A stretch of 21,919 nucleotides of DNA, taken from assembly GCA_900542625.1 (NCBI GenBank), contig UQOH01000035.1:1-21919 (forward strand). The letters run 5' to 3'. This stretch comes from an uncultured Fusobacterium sp. GTDB taxonomy: Bacteria > Fusobacteriota > Fusobacteriia > Fusobacteriales > Fusobacteriaceae. The position numbers were made by a program, and so were the translations under genes. Shown here piece after piece: positions 9,501 through 19,503 of the stretch. Each line of letters starts with the position of its first letter. The stretch's first letter is position 1. The notes beneath the pieces are model-generated. The model did no database searches and was not told the origin of the DNA. It worked only from the letters and a program-made list of their open reading frames with translations.

Positions 9501-12500
9501 TGTATCTTGTGGAGTACCATTATCACTTACTCCAGCATAATATAAAGCAACACTTGATGAAGTTGTTTTCTTACCATCTACACCTGTTATTTCAATTCCA
9601 TTTCCTGTGACATTAATTGTTCCTCCACCTTGTGCTTTTGCTCCATTTACAAGATAGATTCCTGTTCCGTTACTTCCATCTTTAAGATTTGCAGCTTGAT
9701 CTACAACAGTATCTGTTCCATATTTTATACTAGTTGTATCTCCTGTTATTTCTATATTTGTTCCATCAGCATAAATTCCAAGAGCTTTATTTGTATTTCC
9801 TGTTCCAGTATATGTATCTTTAACTGTATTAGTTAAAACAATCTGAGTTCCTGCAGCATTTACAGTTCCTCCATTTTGAAGAACAGCTCCTGTAGTGCTT
9901 ACACCTTTAGAATCTACTACAAGTTTTCCTCCGGCTAAATCAACTTTTGTTCCTGTAGCTGCAAAAAGTCCAATAGCTCCCTGCTCAGCTGTAATAGTTC
10001 CAATTCCATCATAGCTGCTTCCATGATCTAGATATAATCCTATTGTTCTGGCTGTTTTTGTATTATCTTCATTATAATTAAGTTTATCTGATACTATAAT
10101 CTTTCCTTTATTAGTTACAGCAGTTTTATTATCAGCATATACAAGAATATTTGCTCTTCCGTTTACTTTTGTTCCTGTTACAGCTCCCGTACCATCTGTT
10201 ATTTCTTCTTTATTATCTAATATTGTTTGATCACCTAAAGTCACACTACTGTTAGTTGCAAAAACTCCTACAACATTTTCTGAATTTTCCCCGAAATGAA
10301 TACTATTGTTAATCTTTGTAAAATCATCAGAATCAATAGTTCCATTATCAACAAAAACTCCTGTAGTATTTTTACCAATCAAATTAATAGTTCCCATTGA
10401 TTCAATACTATTTTCATTTCCTTCTTTTGCATTTTTATTAGTAAGATAAATTCCAATACCTTTTTCACTATTTACATTAATAGTTCCAAGATTGTTAATT
10501 TTTCCATTACTATCCATAGCAAGTATACCTATAGAACCATTTTGATTTTCGCCAAGAGTATCTCCTTCTTTTCCTACATTAATAACTGCATTTTCATTCA
10601 CTTTAATAGTTCCATTATCAAGAACACGAATACCTCTTGAGTTTTCTCCGTTAATACTTATAGTACTATTACCTGTAGCAGCTGTATCTCCATATTCTAC
10701 AAATCCATTCTTAACAGTCAAAGCCTTTACTCCAGCTGCATTAGAAGCATCTATATTAAATTTAGCTGTTTCAAAATCAGTGGTTGTTCCTACACTATCA
10801 TAACTTAGTCCTATAGTAATATTATCTGTTACTCCTGCATTATTTTCAAGAACTAAAGTTCCAGTTGCTCCTTCTGCTGTACCTCCGTTAGTAATAATTG
10901 CACCTGTAGAATATTTTCCTAATTTTATAGTTCCAAATTCTTTTATTTCAGAATTATCAGCATAAATTCCTATTGAACCATGATTATTTTCTCCATTTCC
11001 AAGTTCAATAGTTCCAGTGTTTGTTATTTCAGCTCCCTGTCCATAAATACCAACACTTGATACTGTATCACTTGCTGTTCCTACTTTAATTGTTCCAGTG
11101 TTTTCAACTTTAGCATTTGCTCTGTTAATCTGTATTCCAGCAATATTTTTATCAGTATCATTATTATTTTCAGCATAAATTCCTACTGTTCCTGTTCCAT
11201 AAGCTACATCTATAGTTCCTGCATTTGAAATATTAATTTTTCCTTGATTATCTGCATTCGCTCCAAACTCAGCTCCAACAGGATTACCATTTTCCTCTCT
11301 ATATGTCAGACCATAGATACCTACTGCTTTGTTTCCATGTACAGTTATTTCAGAATTTGCATTGGCGATTACATCAGTTCCATTAACTGCATAAATTCCT
11401 ACACCTTCATCAAAAGTTGTGTCTTGCTTAGTTCCATCTATCTTTTCCCAGTTTGCTAATTGTTCGTCAGTTGCTCCTTCTTGAACGTTTCCATCAGCAT
11501 TTACAGAACCTTCTACAACTACCTTGCTTCCATCATTAAGAGTAATAGTTCCATAGTTTCCATAAATTCCTATTGCGCCTTTGTCAGCATCAGTTCCATT
11601 TAATCTGTTAGCAATTACTGTTGCGCCATTATTAAGAGTAATCTTTGCCTCACTATTACTTGTTGCATAAGAACTTGAGTTCATTTCAAGACCGACCATC
11701 TGCCCGGCAAAATATTTATTGGCATGTTCAGCTGACATAGTTCCATCTACTGTTATTCCATCACCTACTTTTACATCTAGTCTTTGTCCAAGGAATCTTT
11801 TAAAATAGAAGAATCCGTATTTATCTGCTGCATCTGATTGAGCTATATTGCCATTTATTTCTAGTTTTCCACCATCTACTATTGCTGTTTTATATCTGTC
11901 TGCACTTCCACCAATAGTAGTTATATCAAAACCACTTGCTGTTAAAATATTCTCTTTAAGTTTATCCAACAATCCTGTAACATTATAATTTCCGCCTGTT
12001 TCATGCACAAGATTAAATACTGTTGCATCATTAGAATTTACATTAATTGTTAATCCTTCAAGATTTATTGGCTGATCTTCTGGTTTTGTTGCACTTCCAG
12101 TACCACCTAAATCAAGTTTCATTCCAAAAGATTTTCCTTCCAAATTAAGAGTTGTTCCTTGTAATGAACTTATTTTACTTCCGCCTGTTATTCCTCCATC
12201 ATCAGTATAAAGCGCATATCCATCACCATCATAAGTGATTGTACTATTTTTTATTTGAATATCTGTTCCTGCTCCTACTGAAGCAATTCCAACAGTTCCT
12301 TTTACATTAATATTTGCACCTGTTAAATCAACCTTTGCTCCCTCAGCAGCATAAACACCTATTCCACCTTTATTGTCTGCTGATGCTCCGTCAGCTATAA
12401 TATTCAATCCTTCACCAGAAGTAACACTTCCTCCAACAGTATATATTCCTACTGCTCCTGTACTTACATTAATATTAGTATTATCTATAGTAACTGTTGC

Positions 12501-15340
12501 ATCATCTTGATTAGTTTTATCAGTATCAAGATTATAGATACCCATACTTCCGACACCGTTAGTTTCTATTAATGCATTATCTATATCAAATTTTCCTTCA
12601 TTATAGATACCAAGATTATATTCTGTTTCATCATCTGATGCAGCAGTCGCATTTACTTTAATTACAGCTCTTTCTGTATTTCCTGTTCCTGCTCCCTGAA
12701 GTTCTCCTATATTATTTTCCAGAACAGCCATACCGATGTTGCTTGTTCCATTAAATTCTATAGTACCTGTATTTCTTACTGTTGAATATTTTTTGCTGCC
12801 TTTAATAATATCTGTATCTTCAACATCAGCATCTAAAGATCCACTTGCCATCATACCAACAAGTCCATTTGTAATATTTATAGTTCCATCAGTATTTTTT
12901 ATTCCAGATATTATTCCTTCGTTTGTTATATTTCCAACTGAATGTTTTTTATCTGCTCCATCTGTCCAGCTTGAAGCTGTTGCTTGAAGAACTGTATTTT
13001 TAAACTCTTTAGCATCTTTTTCACTTAAAACTCCAGTAACAGCAAGATTTTTTTCTACAGTAATTCCATATTTGTCACTTCTGATAAGTACAGAATTTGT
13101 TGCTCCATTTACAAAATCAATACTTGTTATTGCTTCTTTACCACCATCAATTTCTCCAATAATCATATCATTTTTATTATTATCAGAGTAATCTCTGTCT
13201 CTTAAGAATCCAATATTTCCTGCACCATTGAATTCATTTTCTGGCATATCTGCAGGTTTTTCTGTTCCTATTCCTCCAACAGTAATTTTTAATCCGTGAA
13301 CATTAGCAATAGGGTTTACTTTTCCTCCTTCTGAAGATTTACTTGATCCACCTTCATAATATGCATATTTTCCATCTGTATCTACATATTTTGCATTATT
13401 ACTTAAACTTTTTGCTATGGATACTCCTACATTACTATTTCCATTTACTTGAATATCACTAGTAACTTCTATTGTTGTAGACGTATTATTTGGACCTACA
13501 CCGTATGTTACTTTTCCACCACCATATATATTAGTATCATCATAATATGTATTTTTCATATCAGTAGTTAAATTATCTAAAGTTGTTTTATTATTGTATA
13601 TATTTGCCATTCTTAAACCATAGCTATTATTTCCATTTAGTGTTATTTTTCCTAAATAAGCATCATCTCTTAAATGATAGTTTTTGTTTTCCTCATCTGT
13701 AGATTCTTCAAACGATACAGCTATACTATTTGATACTCCTTTTTCTACTATAATCTCTCCATTATTTATTGTTTTGTGGTTTACTTTTTTATAAAGATTA
13801 TTTGTAGCTGAATGTTCTACATCAATCATTATTCCAAGCATTTTATTTCCAGAAGAAAGAATTATTTTTCCAGTATTTAAAAGAACAGAATAAGAATTTA
13901 AATAATAAGTATCTTTTGTACCATCATAATTATTACTAGAATCTGCATAGCCATAAGAGTTTTCTATCATCTTTCTATCCCAAGTCTGATGATCCGCTCC
14001 TACTAATACTCCTTTTTCAGTATTATTAGATAACGTAACATTTCCACTTAACGTCATAACCTTCACTTGATCACTTGCTGTCGATATAGACTCGTAATTT
14101 CCTGTTGTTTCTCCTATATTATTATATTTAATTTTCCCATCATATTTCCCTTCACTTGTATATCCTCCACCAACTCCAGCAGGATTTAAACTTACGAATA
14201 TTCTTACATGGTCATCATCTGAAACTTTATTATTATCTTCTTCCTTAAAGTTTATAGTATAATTCCCAGAAATATTAGCGTCAACAGCATTAGTGTCACT
14301 TATAAAAGCAAATGTATTTGACTTAGCATCTTTTGTTAACTCTTTACGTAGTAATAGAGTAGTTTCACTTATCGTATTAAGTTCATCAATTTTAAAATTT
14401 CCTGTATATCCTATTCCAGTATTTCCACTAAAATCTACTATCAAATTTGTTGTATCATATTTTTTATAGTTTTCAACTATTGCGCCATTATCACCTGAAT
14501 CATCATCCATTATTCCACCAGCACCCTGTCCAAACGCACCTGCATTTACGTTAATTACTGGTAATTCAGCTTTAGCTGGAGCATCTACTTTTGTTACGGT
14601 AAATTCTTCAGGGTTTGTTATAAATCTTGGATCATAAATACTGTTTATTGTTATTTTACTTATATCAACCATTGAACCTGTTACATCTGATAAATTTGAT
14701 CCTGGCTCAGGAGTTTCTATTACAATATTTCCTACTTCTACCCCTTCTGTTGCAACAGTAATGTCATCTATTCCCTCTACTGTAAATTCAAATTCAGGTT
14801 TATATGTATCTACCTGTGCATGATCTAATGTTATACTTGGTTTTCCTACTGAATCCGGCTCTATTTTAGGAATATTTACAGAAATTTCAGGCAAATCAGG
14901 AATATTTGGTATAGTTGGAACATTAGGTTCTTTATACTCAGGTATTTTTAAATCTGGTATTTCTGGTATCCCATCTTTACCTCCATCAGTAAAAAATCCA
15001 TTGTCGTCTGCTTTGCTCGCATGTCTGTGTTCCCAAGTTAAAGGGAAGAAAAACTGCTTGTTGTTCTCAAGAGTTTTTGCATAAGAATCCCCTTCTTTTA
15101 TAAGAGCAACTATCTCTTTGTCTATCTCTTCCAGTCTTTCGTTGTTTGCTGCAAGTTTTTTAAGAAGCTCTGCTTTTTTTATCTGAACATCTTTTAAAAG
15201 AAGTTCATTAGAACTTAATTCTGCAGCAGAAAGAATACTTCCTGTTATGAGGAAGCTACTAACATAGCAGCAGAATAACCAACTTTTTTCTGTTTTATGA
15301 ATCTCTTTAAGGCTTTTTCTATCTCCATATTATTTACCAT
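3522..15340 (-). CDS. Giant autotransporter with OmpA-like C-terminal domain; one-base frameshift in the signal peptide
   Basis: This is a type V surface protein. Translation should start at the ATG at 15340 (GGGGGAT seven bases upstream), but that frame stops at 15245 after 31 codons. Restoring one T at about 15254 (GCTTCC to GCTTTCC) gives the signal VAFLITGSILSAAE and joins the long frame, for 3,939 residues. The frame from 15,254 to 3,522 has no other break. In repaired numbering: extended signal peptide 1-40; coiled coil about 43-95; proline-rich linker about 125-155; passenger about 160-3,500; beta-barrel about 3536-3812 (ending GLRFNYKF); OmpA-like peptidoglycan-binding domain 3823-3939. 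The last has GHTDSFG (Asp3870), LSEKRAANV (Arg3885) and GRAANRRTDV, including the Asp and Arg that hold diaminopimelate in OmpA. The passenger is a long array of degenerate repeats centred on VGIYA/TGIYL-like cores with many Asn, Gly, Thr and Val, typical of a beta-helix adhesin. It has apparently only two cysteines. It is probably an outer-membrane adhesin anchored to the cell wall; its binding target is unknown. Confidence 0.9.
15245..15265 (-). other. Frameshift site in the autotransporter signal peptide
   Basis: Reading from the ATG at 15340, codons give MLVASS and then TAA (15245-15247). One frame over, the bases read FLITGSILSAAE, the expected end of the signal peptide. The shift point is the GCTTCC at 15251-15256. 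A gene of one extra base is exactly divisible by three (11,820). No in-frame ATG, GTG or TTG with a ribosome site exists in the long frame upstream of the passenger. The preceding stop in that frame lies about 75 bases before the shift, with no usual start codon between. The site is not a classical heptameric -1 slippery sequence. Confidence 0.85.
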
Positions 15341-15359
15341 ATATTATCCCCCGTTAGCT

Positions 15360-15764
15360 TTATTTTTTTAAACTTTTTTCCAATTCATCAAATCTTTTTA
15401 TCTGCTCTTCATATGCTTTGTTTTCCAAAAGTATAAGCTCTTTTTCACTCATGGCTTTTGAATATTCTGCAAGGATTTCATCATATTTCTTATCAATGTA
15501 TTTAATCTCCTCTGCTCTTTCCATTCCTGCCTTAGTTTCCATGTCAAGAAGCTCTAACTCATTCTTTTTAAGATCCTCAATTCTTTTCTTACCCATTAAA
15601 AAAGCTTCGTTGATCTTCTCCTGCTGCACATCTCCCTCTTCAAGTTCAAATACTTTCTCTTCCATAGGCTGATGATATTTTCTTATATCTATACTTGTTT
15701 CTTCTTCTCCCGCTGCAAAAAGTGCAGAAAAACACATAAACATAAACACTGCCAGTTTTTTCAT
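15360..15764 (-). CDS. FadA-like small secreted coiled-coil protein
   Basis: This is a 134-residue protein with signal peptide MKKLAVFMFMCFSALFAA and cleavage after Ala18. The mature part of about 116 residues is charged and helical. From about residue 45 it is almost continuous heptad-like coiled coil (for example IKYIDKKYDEILAEYSKAM), without Pro or Cys. Size and layout match the FadA adhesin family of fusobacteria, which form helical hairpins and filaments, but I see no diagnostic sequence identity. An OmpH/Skp-like periplasmic role is the main alternative. The ATG at 15764 is preferred over a GTG at 15773, which would sit only about two bases from the GGAGGG. The stop is 19 bases before the autotransporter ATG, with that gene's ribosome site in between, so they form one operon. 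FadA-like genes beside autotransporters are a known fusobacterial arrangement. Confidence 0.75.
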   Translation of the reverse strand: MKKLAVFMFMCFSALFAAGEEETSIDIRKYHQPMEEKVFELEEGDVQQEKINEAFLMGKKRIEDLKKNELELLDMETKAGMERAEEIKYIDKKYDEILAEYSKAMSEKELILLENKAYEEQIKRFDELEKSLKK

Positions 15765-15822
15765 TACCCTCACTCCCTCCTGTTTTATTTAATCCGTTTG
15801 AATAAAAAACATATATTACGTA

Positions 15823-15852
15823 ATTACACTATTTGTTATTAATTTTATTCAA
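15823..15852 (-). promoter_or_regulatory. Candidate promoter of the surface-protein operon
   Basis: On the minus strand, -35 TTGAAT (15847-15852), an 18-base spacer and -10 TGTAAT (15823-15828). Transcription would start near 15,816, about 50 bases before the FadA-like ATG. A perfect 10-base palindrome, ATTACGTAAT (15815-15824), overlaps the -10 and start point and could be a repressor site. Confidence 0.4.
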
Positions 15853-16120
15853 AAAACCTATCATTATATTTCTAAGTATATTCTATTTTTTGTTAAATTT
15901 CAAGCACAATTCTTTTTATTTAAACAAATAAAGATAAGTTATTTTCATAAGATAAAAACAATAAATATTTAAAAATCTTAATTTTTTATAATGTTTTAAT
16001 TTATATATATTAAAAAATACATAATCTTTATTAAATAAATTAAAATTTTTAATTCTTTTTAATTTTATTTTTTCCTGAAAATACTTGATATTTCTTAAAT
16101 TTAAAATAAACAGGCAAAAC
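15853..16120. other. AT-rich spacer upstream of the surface operon
   Basis: No supported gene. A 68-codon frame on the minus strand (15916-16122) is made almost wholly of Lys, Asn, Phe, Tyr, Ile and Leu, has no clear ribosome site, and starts inside the purA terminator. It is not counted as a gene. The stretch separates the purA terminator from the promoter near 15,850. Confidence 0.6.
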
Positions 16121-16160
16121 AAAAGGAGTTCACTGCATTTTTCTGCAGTAAACTCCTTTT
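16121..16160 (-). terminator. Strong terminator after purA
   Basis: A 17-position stem (16121-16137 with 16144-16160) has a six-base loop. In minus-strand RNA the one non-Watson-Crick position is a U-G wobble. TTTTGTTTTG follows the stem leftward. It lies about 40 bases after the purA stop and closes the housekeeping operon. The A/T-rich stem base could also let it act in the other direction. Confidence 0.9.
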
Positions 16161-16198
16161 AATTTACATTTTTTTATTAATTTTTATAGTTTTTTTAA

Positions 16199-17476
16199 TT
16201 AAATTTCTTTAATATGGATATTTTGATTTCTGTCAGGTCCTACAGACACAACAGATATCTGACATCCAACTATCTCTTCTACTCTTTTCAGATATTTTTT
16301 ACAATTTTCTGGAAGTTCGTCAAAAGTTTTCACTTGAGAAATATCCTCGTCCCAACCTGGAAGCTCCTCATAAACAGGTTTTGCTTTTGCAAGAAGGTCT
16401 GTATCAGCAGGCATAGATTCATATATAGTTCCATCTATATCATAAGCTGTACATATTTTTAAAGTTCCAAGTCCGCTAAGCACATCTATTTTTGTAATAA
16501 CAAGATCTGTAAGTCCGTTTATTAAAGCTGCGTATCTTCCAACTACAAGGTCAAGCCATCCGCATCTTCTTGGTCTTCCTGTAACTGCCCCGAACTCTCC
16601 TCCTATTTTTCTCATTTTTTCTCCAAACTCTCCAGTAAGTTCTGTAACAAAAGGACCTTCTCCCACTCTTGTTGTGTAGGCTTTCATTACTCCTATTCCC
16701 TTATCTATTTTTCTTGGAGAAACTCCTGCACCTGTTGCCGCTCCTCCTGTTGTTGGAGATGAAGAAGTAACATATGGATAAGTTCCATAGTTTATATCGA
16801 GCATCATTGCCTGTGCTCCTTCAAAAAGAACAAGTTTGTTTTCATCAAGTGCTTTGTTAAGAAGTGGAATTGTATCAACAATTCTGTGTCTTATTTTATC
16901 TGCATATTCTTTATAGTCAGCCAGAATTTTTTCATAGCTTAAAGGTTCTGCTCCATATATTTTTGTAATTATTTCGTTTTTAGCCTCTAAATTATATTTT
17001 AATTTTTCAGCAAATCTATCCATGTTTAATAAATCTGCCATTCTGATACCGTCTCTTGATATTTTGTCAGCATAACAAGGTCCGATACCTCTTTTTGTTG
17101 TTCCTATTTTTTTATCTCCTGCATTTGCCTCTTTAAGCTCATCAAGTTTTACATGATAAGGCATTATTATATGTGCCCTGTCGCTTATTATGACATGATC
17201 AGTCTTAGCTCCTCTCACTTCAAGTGATGCAAGTTCATCTAATAAAACTTTTGGATCTACTACCACTCCGGGTCCAATTATACAAGTTCCTCCGTGAAGT
17301 ACACCAGACGGCAATAATTTCAGAATAAATTTCTCCCCGTTAACAACAACAGTGTGACCTGCGTTGTTTCCACCCTGAAATCTTACCACAAAATCAGCTT
17401 TATCTGCCAACACATCAATTATTTTACCTTTACCTTCATCTCCCCATTGAGTTCCTACTACTACATATCCTGCCAT
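16199..17476 (-). CDS. purA: Adenylosuccinate synthetase
   Basis: This enzyme joins IMP and aspartate using GTP to form adenylosuccinate, the first step from IMP to AMP, in the cytoplasm. At 425 residues it is close to the usual length (about 430). Visible motifs: GDEGKGK (12-18, with catalytic Asp13), NNAGHT (37-42, with catalytic His41), TTKRGIGP (126-133), Arg141, EGAQ (219-222) leading to GTYPYVTSS, TTRVGEGP (268-275), GRPRRCGW (300-307) and the guanine-binding TKID (328-331). AGGAGG stands seven bases before the ATG. It is the last gene of the cluster, 61 bases after trmB, and is followed by a strong terminator. The 61-base gap is the largest in the cluster and could hold its own promoter, but I saw no convincing one. 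Confidence 0.98.
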   Translation of the reverse strand: MAGYVVVGTQWGDEGKGKIIDVLADKADFVVRFQGGNNAGHTVVVNGEKFILKLLPSGVLHGGTCIIGPGVVVDPKVLLDELASLEVRGAKTDHVIISDRAHIIMPYHVKLDELKEANAGDKKIGTTKRGIGPCYADKISRDGIRMADLLNMDRFAEKLKYNLEAKNEIITKIYGAEPLSYEKILADYKEYADKIRHRIVDTIPLLNKALDENKLVLFEGAQAMMLDINYGTYPYVTSSSPTTGGAATGAGVSPRKIDKGIGVMKAYTTRVGEGPFVTELTGEFGEKMRKIGGEFGAVTGRPRRCGWLDLVVGRYAALINGLTDLVITKIDVLSGLGTLKICTAYDIDGTIYESMPADTDLLAKAKPVYEELPGWDEDISQVKTFDELPENCKKYLKRVEEIVGCQISVVSVGPDRNQNIHIKEI

Positions 17477-17537
17477 ATTTATCCTCCTAAAAAAATTTAA
17501 TTACGATTTTATGATTAACAATGAAATATCAAAAATA

Positions 17538-18239
17538 TTATTTTATTTTCTCTATCTCAATGTAATTAATATTTTTTTGGAATTTATTAAGGAAAAGCTG
17601 CTCAAACTCTGTAAGAACATTTTCCTCTGCCTTTTCGCTGTTGTGTAAATCAGGTGTATGATATACCAGCTTATAGTTTTCTAAATTTCCGCTTAATTGT
17701 ATCACATCTTCATAGTATTTGTCATGGTCTGTTTTAAAGAATAATTTGCCACCTTTCTTTAACACCTTATCTAGATTAGAGAAAAGATTTTCCTGAATAA
17801 TTCTGTTTTTTTCATTTCCCTCCCAAGGGTCTGGAAAATTAATATATATTCCCGAAATCTCACACTCTCCAAGAAACTCCGGAAGTTCTTCTCCGAATCT
17901 TCTGATAAACAGTACATTTGTAAGCCCTATATTCTTAGATTTTCTTGCTGAAGAATGAAGTCTTTTAAATCTAAGCTCAAGTGCTATGTGGTTTCTGTCC
18001 TTATGTTTTTCACACATACCTATTGCAAAATTTCCGCTCCCTGAACCAATTTCCACATATATTGGATTATCATTTTTAAAATACTCGTTCCACTTTCCTT
18101 TATATGAATCCATAACAGCCTTATCATACATTATATACTCAGGAAATTCTTTTAATCTGTGCATATACGGGTTGTATGCTTTTTTGGGATTTTTAAAAAA
18201 GTGTTTCCAGAAATCATCATTTTCTGCTAGTTTTATCAT
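17538..18239 (-). CDS. trmB: tRNA (guanine-N7-)-methyltransferase
   Basis: The enzyme methylates N7 of G46 in the tRNA variable loop using S-adenosylmethionine. The 233-residue protein shows the SAM site EIGSGSGN (about 63-70), the acidic ALEL (about 86-89), the TrmB signature NFPDPW (about 134-139), KTDH (about 169-172) and the C-terminal TEFE (about 210-213). The ATG at 18239 is preferred because GGAGG lies five bases before it; a TTG at 18242 immediately precedes it. It has an extra N-terminal segment of about 60 residues before the Rossmann fold, normal for the family. It follows waaA by 33 bases in the same operon. Confidence 0.96.
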   Translation of the reverse strand: MIKLAENDDFWKHFFKNPKKAYNPYMHRLKEFPEYIMYDKAVMDSYKGKWNEYFKNDNPIYVEIGSGSGNFAIGMCEKHKDRNHIALELRFKRLHSSARKSKNIGLTNVLFIRRFGEELPEFLGECEISGIYINFPDPWEGNEKNRIIQENLFSNLDKVLKKGGKLFFKTDHDKYYEDVIQLSGNLENYKLVYHTPDLHNSEKAEENVLTEFEQLFLNKFQKNINYIEIEKIK

Positions 18240-18272
18240 CAATTCCTCCGTTTTCTTCTCTATACTTCTGCT

Positions 18273-19502
18273 CTATATTAATTTATTTATCTCATCTGTA
18301 ATTTTTGCTGCAACATTCTGGTTTGCCTTAAAGAAATTTTCTATCTCTTCATTTTTAATATGTCCGTTGCTGATTTCTCCCACAGACAGAGCGATATCCT
18401 CGCTTCCCTCTGCTCTGAAACCTATTCCTCTTTTCATAATTTCATCTGCTATATCTTTAACATTTTGAAGATATTTTCCAAATATTGGAGTTTTTCTGTA
18501 GAAAAGAGGCTCAAGAAGGCTGTGCCCTCCTATGTTCACAAGAGTTCCTCCAACAAAAGCTGCATCACATACAGCATAAAATTTTCTTAAAACTCCCATT
18601 TTGTCAACAATAACTATATCTGATTTTTCCCCTTTTCCTTCAAGAAGATCGCTGTATTTTGTATAGCTCAGCTCTTTTTCTTTTATCAGCTTTTCTATTT
18701 TTTCAACTCTCTCCAGGTGTCTTGGAACAAGAACAAGCATATAGTTTTTAAGTTCTTTAAAAGCATCTATTACTATTTCATCTTCTCCTGTTCTTGTACT
18801 TCCAGCAGTAAATATTCTTCTGCCCTCAGCCTTAATCAGAGATTTAAGTTCCTCTTTTTCCTCTTCAGAATAATTTTGAAGCTCTATATCAAATTTTAAG
18901 TTTCCTGTAACTCTTACTTTTTCTGCACAGGCACCGATGTTTTTTATTCTCTCTGCATCTTCTTCTGTCTGCATAAAGAAAACATCTATTTTTTTCAAAA
19001 TTCCCTTAAGCAGTTTTTTAAACTTCATATATTTTTTAAAACTTCTGTCTGAAATTCTTCCGTTTACAAGAATAACTTTCCCTCTTGATTTTCCTATGCT
19101 TATCAGGTTAGGCCATATCTCTGTTTCAATAATGATAAGAAGTTTCAGCTTAATTCTCTTAACAATTTTTCTTAATTCTTTTCTGCTGTCCAAAGGAAAA
19201 TATATTATTTTTATTCTCTCTTCCTTAGAATATTTGTTTTTGGCTGTTTCATATCCTGTATCAGTAAACATGCTGATAAGAATATTTTCTGTTCTGTCTG
19301 ACAAAAGTTTTTTTATCAGGGCGTCGCAGAGATTTATCTCTCCAACTGAAGAACAGTGAACCCAGACATATTCTTTTTCACATTTCAGAAAATCAAAATT
19401 CTGATTCATTCTTTTTTCAACAAATGCTCTTTTTTTAGGTCTGAATGCCAAAACAATCTGCAAAGGAATAAAAAGCAGCATTCTAATCAGATTATAAATC
19501 AT
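18273..19502 (-). CDS. waaA: 3-deoxy-D-manno-octulosonic acid (Kdo) transferase
   Basis: This inner-membrane-associated glycosyltransferase adds Kdo from CMP-Kdo to lipid IVA in lipopolysaccharide synthesis. The protein (409 residues from the ATG at 19502) begins with a hydrophobic anchor (about 2-20). It then shows the N-domain SSVGE (51-55, whose Glu is the catalytic base in the family), ETEIWPN (126-132), GNLKFD (200-205), PRHLER (260-265) and the nucleotide-sugar motif GGHSLLEP (325-332). The ATG is two bases downstream of the cmk stop, with AGGTGA inside the end of cmk as ribosome site; a GTG at 19511 is an alternative start. Its presence means the organism makes a Kdo-containing outer membrane. 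How many Kdo units it adds cannot be read from the sequence. Confidence 0.96.
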   Translation of the reverse strand: MIYNLIRMLLFIPLQIVLAFRPKKRAFVEKRMNQNFDFLKCEKEYVWVHCSSVGEINLCDALIKKLLSDRTENILISMFTDTGYETAKNKYSKEERIKIIYFPLDSRKELRKIVKRIKLKLLIIIETEIWPNLISIGKSRGKVILVNGRISDRSFKKYMKFKKLLKGILKKIDVFFMQTEEDAERIKNIGACAEKVRVTGNLKFDIELQNYSEEEKEELKSLIKAEGRRIFTAGSTRTGEDEIVIDAFKELKNYMLVLVPRHLERVEKIEKLIKEKELSYTKYSDLLEGKGEKSDIVIVDKMGVLRKFYAVCDAAFVGGTLVNIGGHSLLEPLFYRKTPIFGKYLQNVKDIADEIMKRGIGFRAEGSEDIALSVGEISNGHIKNEEIENFFKANQNVAAKITDEINKLI

Positions 19503-19503
19503 A

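Noticed and set aside
5503..13000. Several plus-strand open frames of 60-100 codons inside the autotransporter gene
   Set aside because: They are antisense shadows of the repetitive passenger, rich in Ser, Ile, Tyr and Pro, without ribosome sites or recognisable domains.
5000..14400. Regularly recurring short words resembling a repeat array such as CRISPR
   Set aside because: The words are degenerate, irregularly spaced and lie in frame inside one coding sequence; they encode the GIY-type protein repeat.
15245..15265. Programmed -1 ribosomal frameshift as explanation for the signal-peptide break
   Set aside because: There is no X-XXY-YYZ slippery heptamer at the shift point and I saw no clear stimulatory structure just downstream. 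A one-base deletion or sequencing error is simpler.
15916..16122. 68-codon open frame on the minus strand
   Set aside because: Its composition is what AT-rich noncoding DNA gives (Lys, Asn, Phe, Tyr, Ile, Leu), it has no convincing ribosome site and it begins inside the purA terminator.
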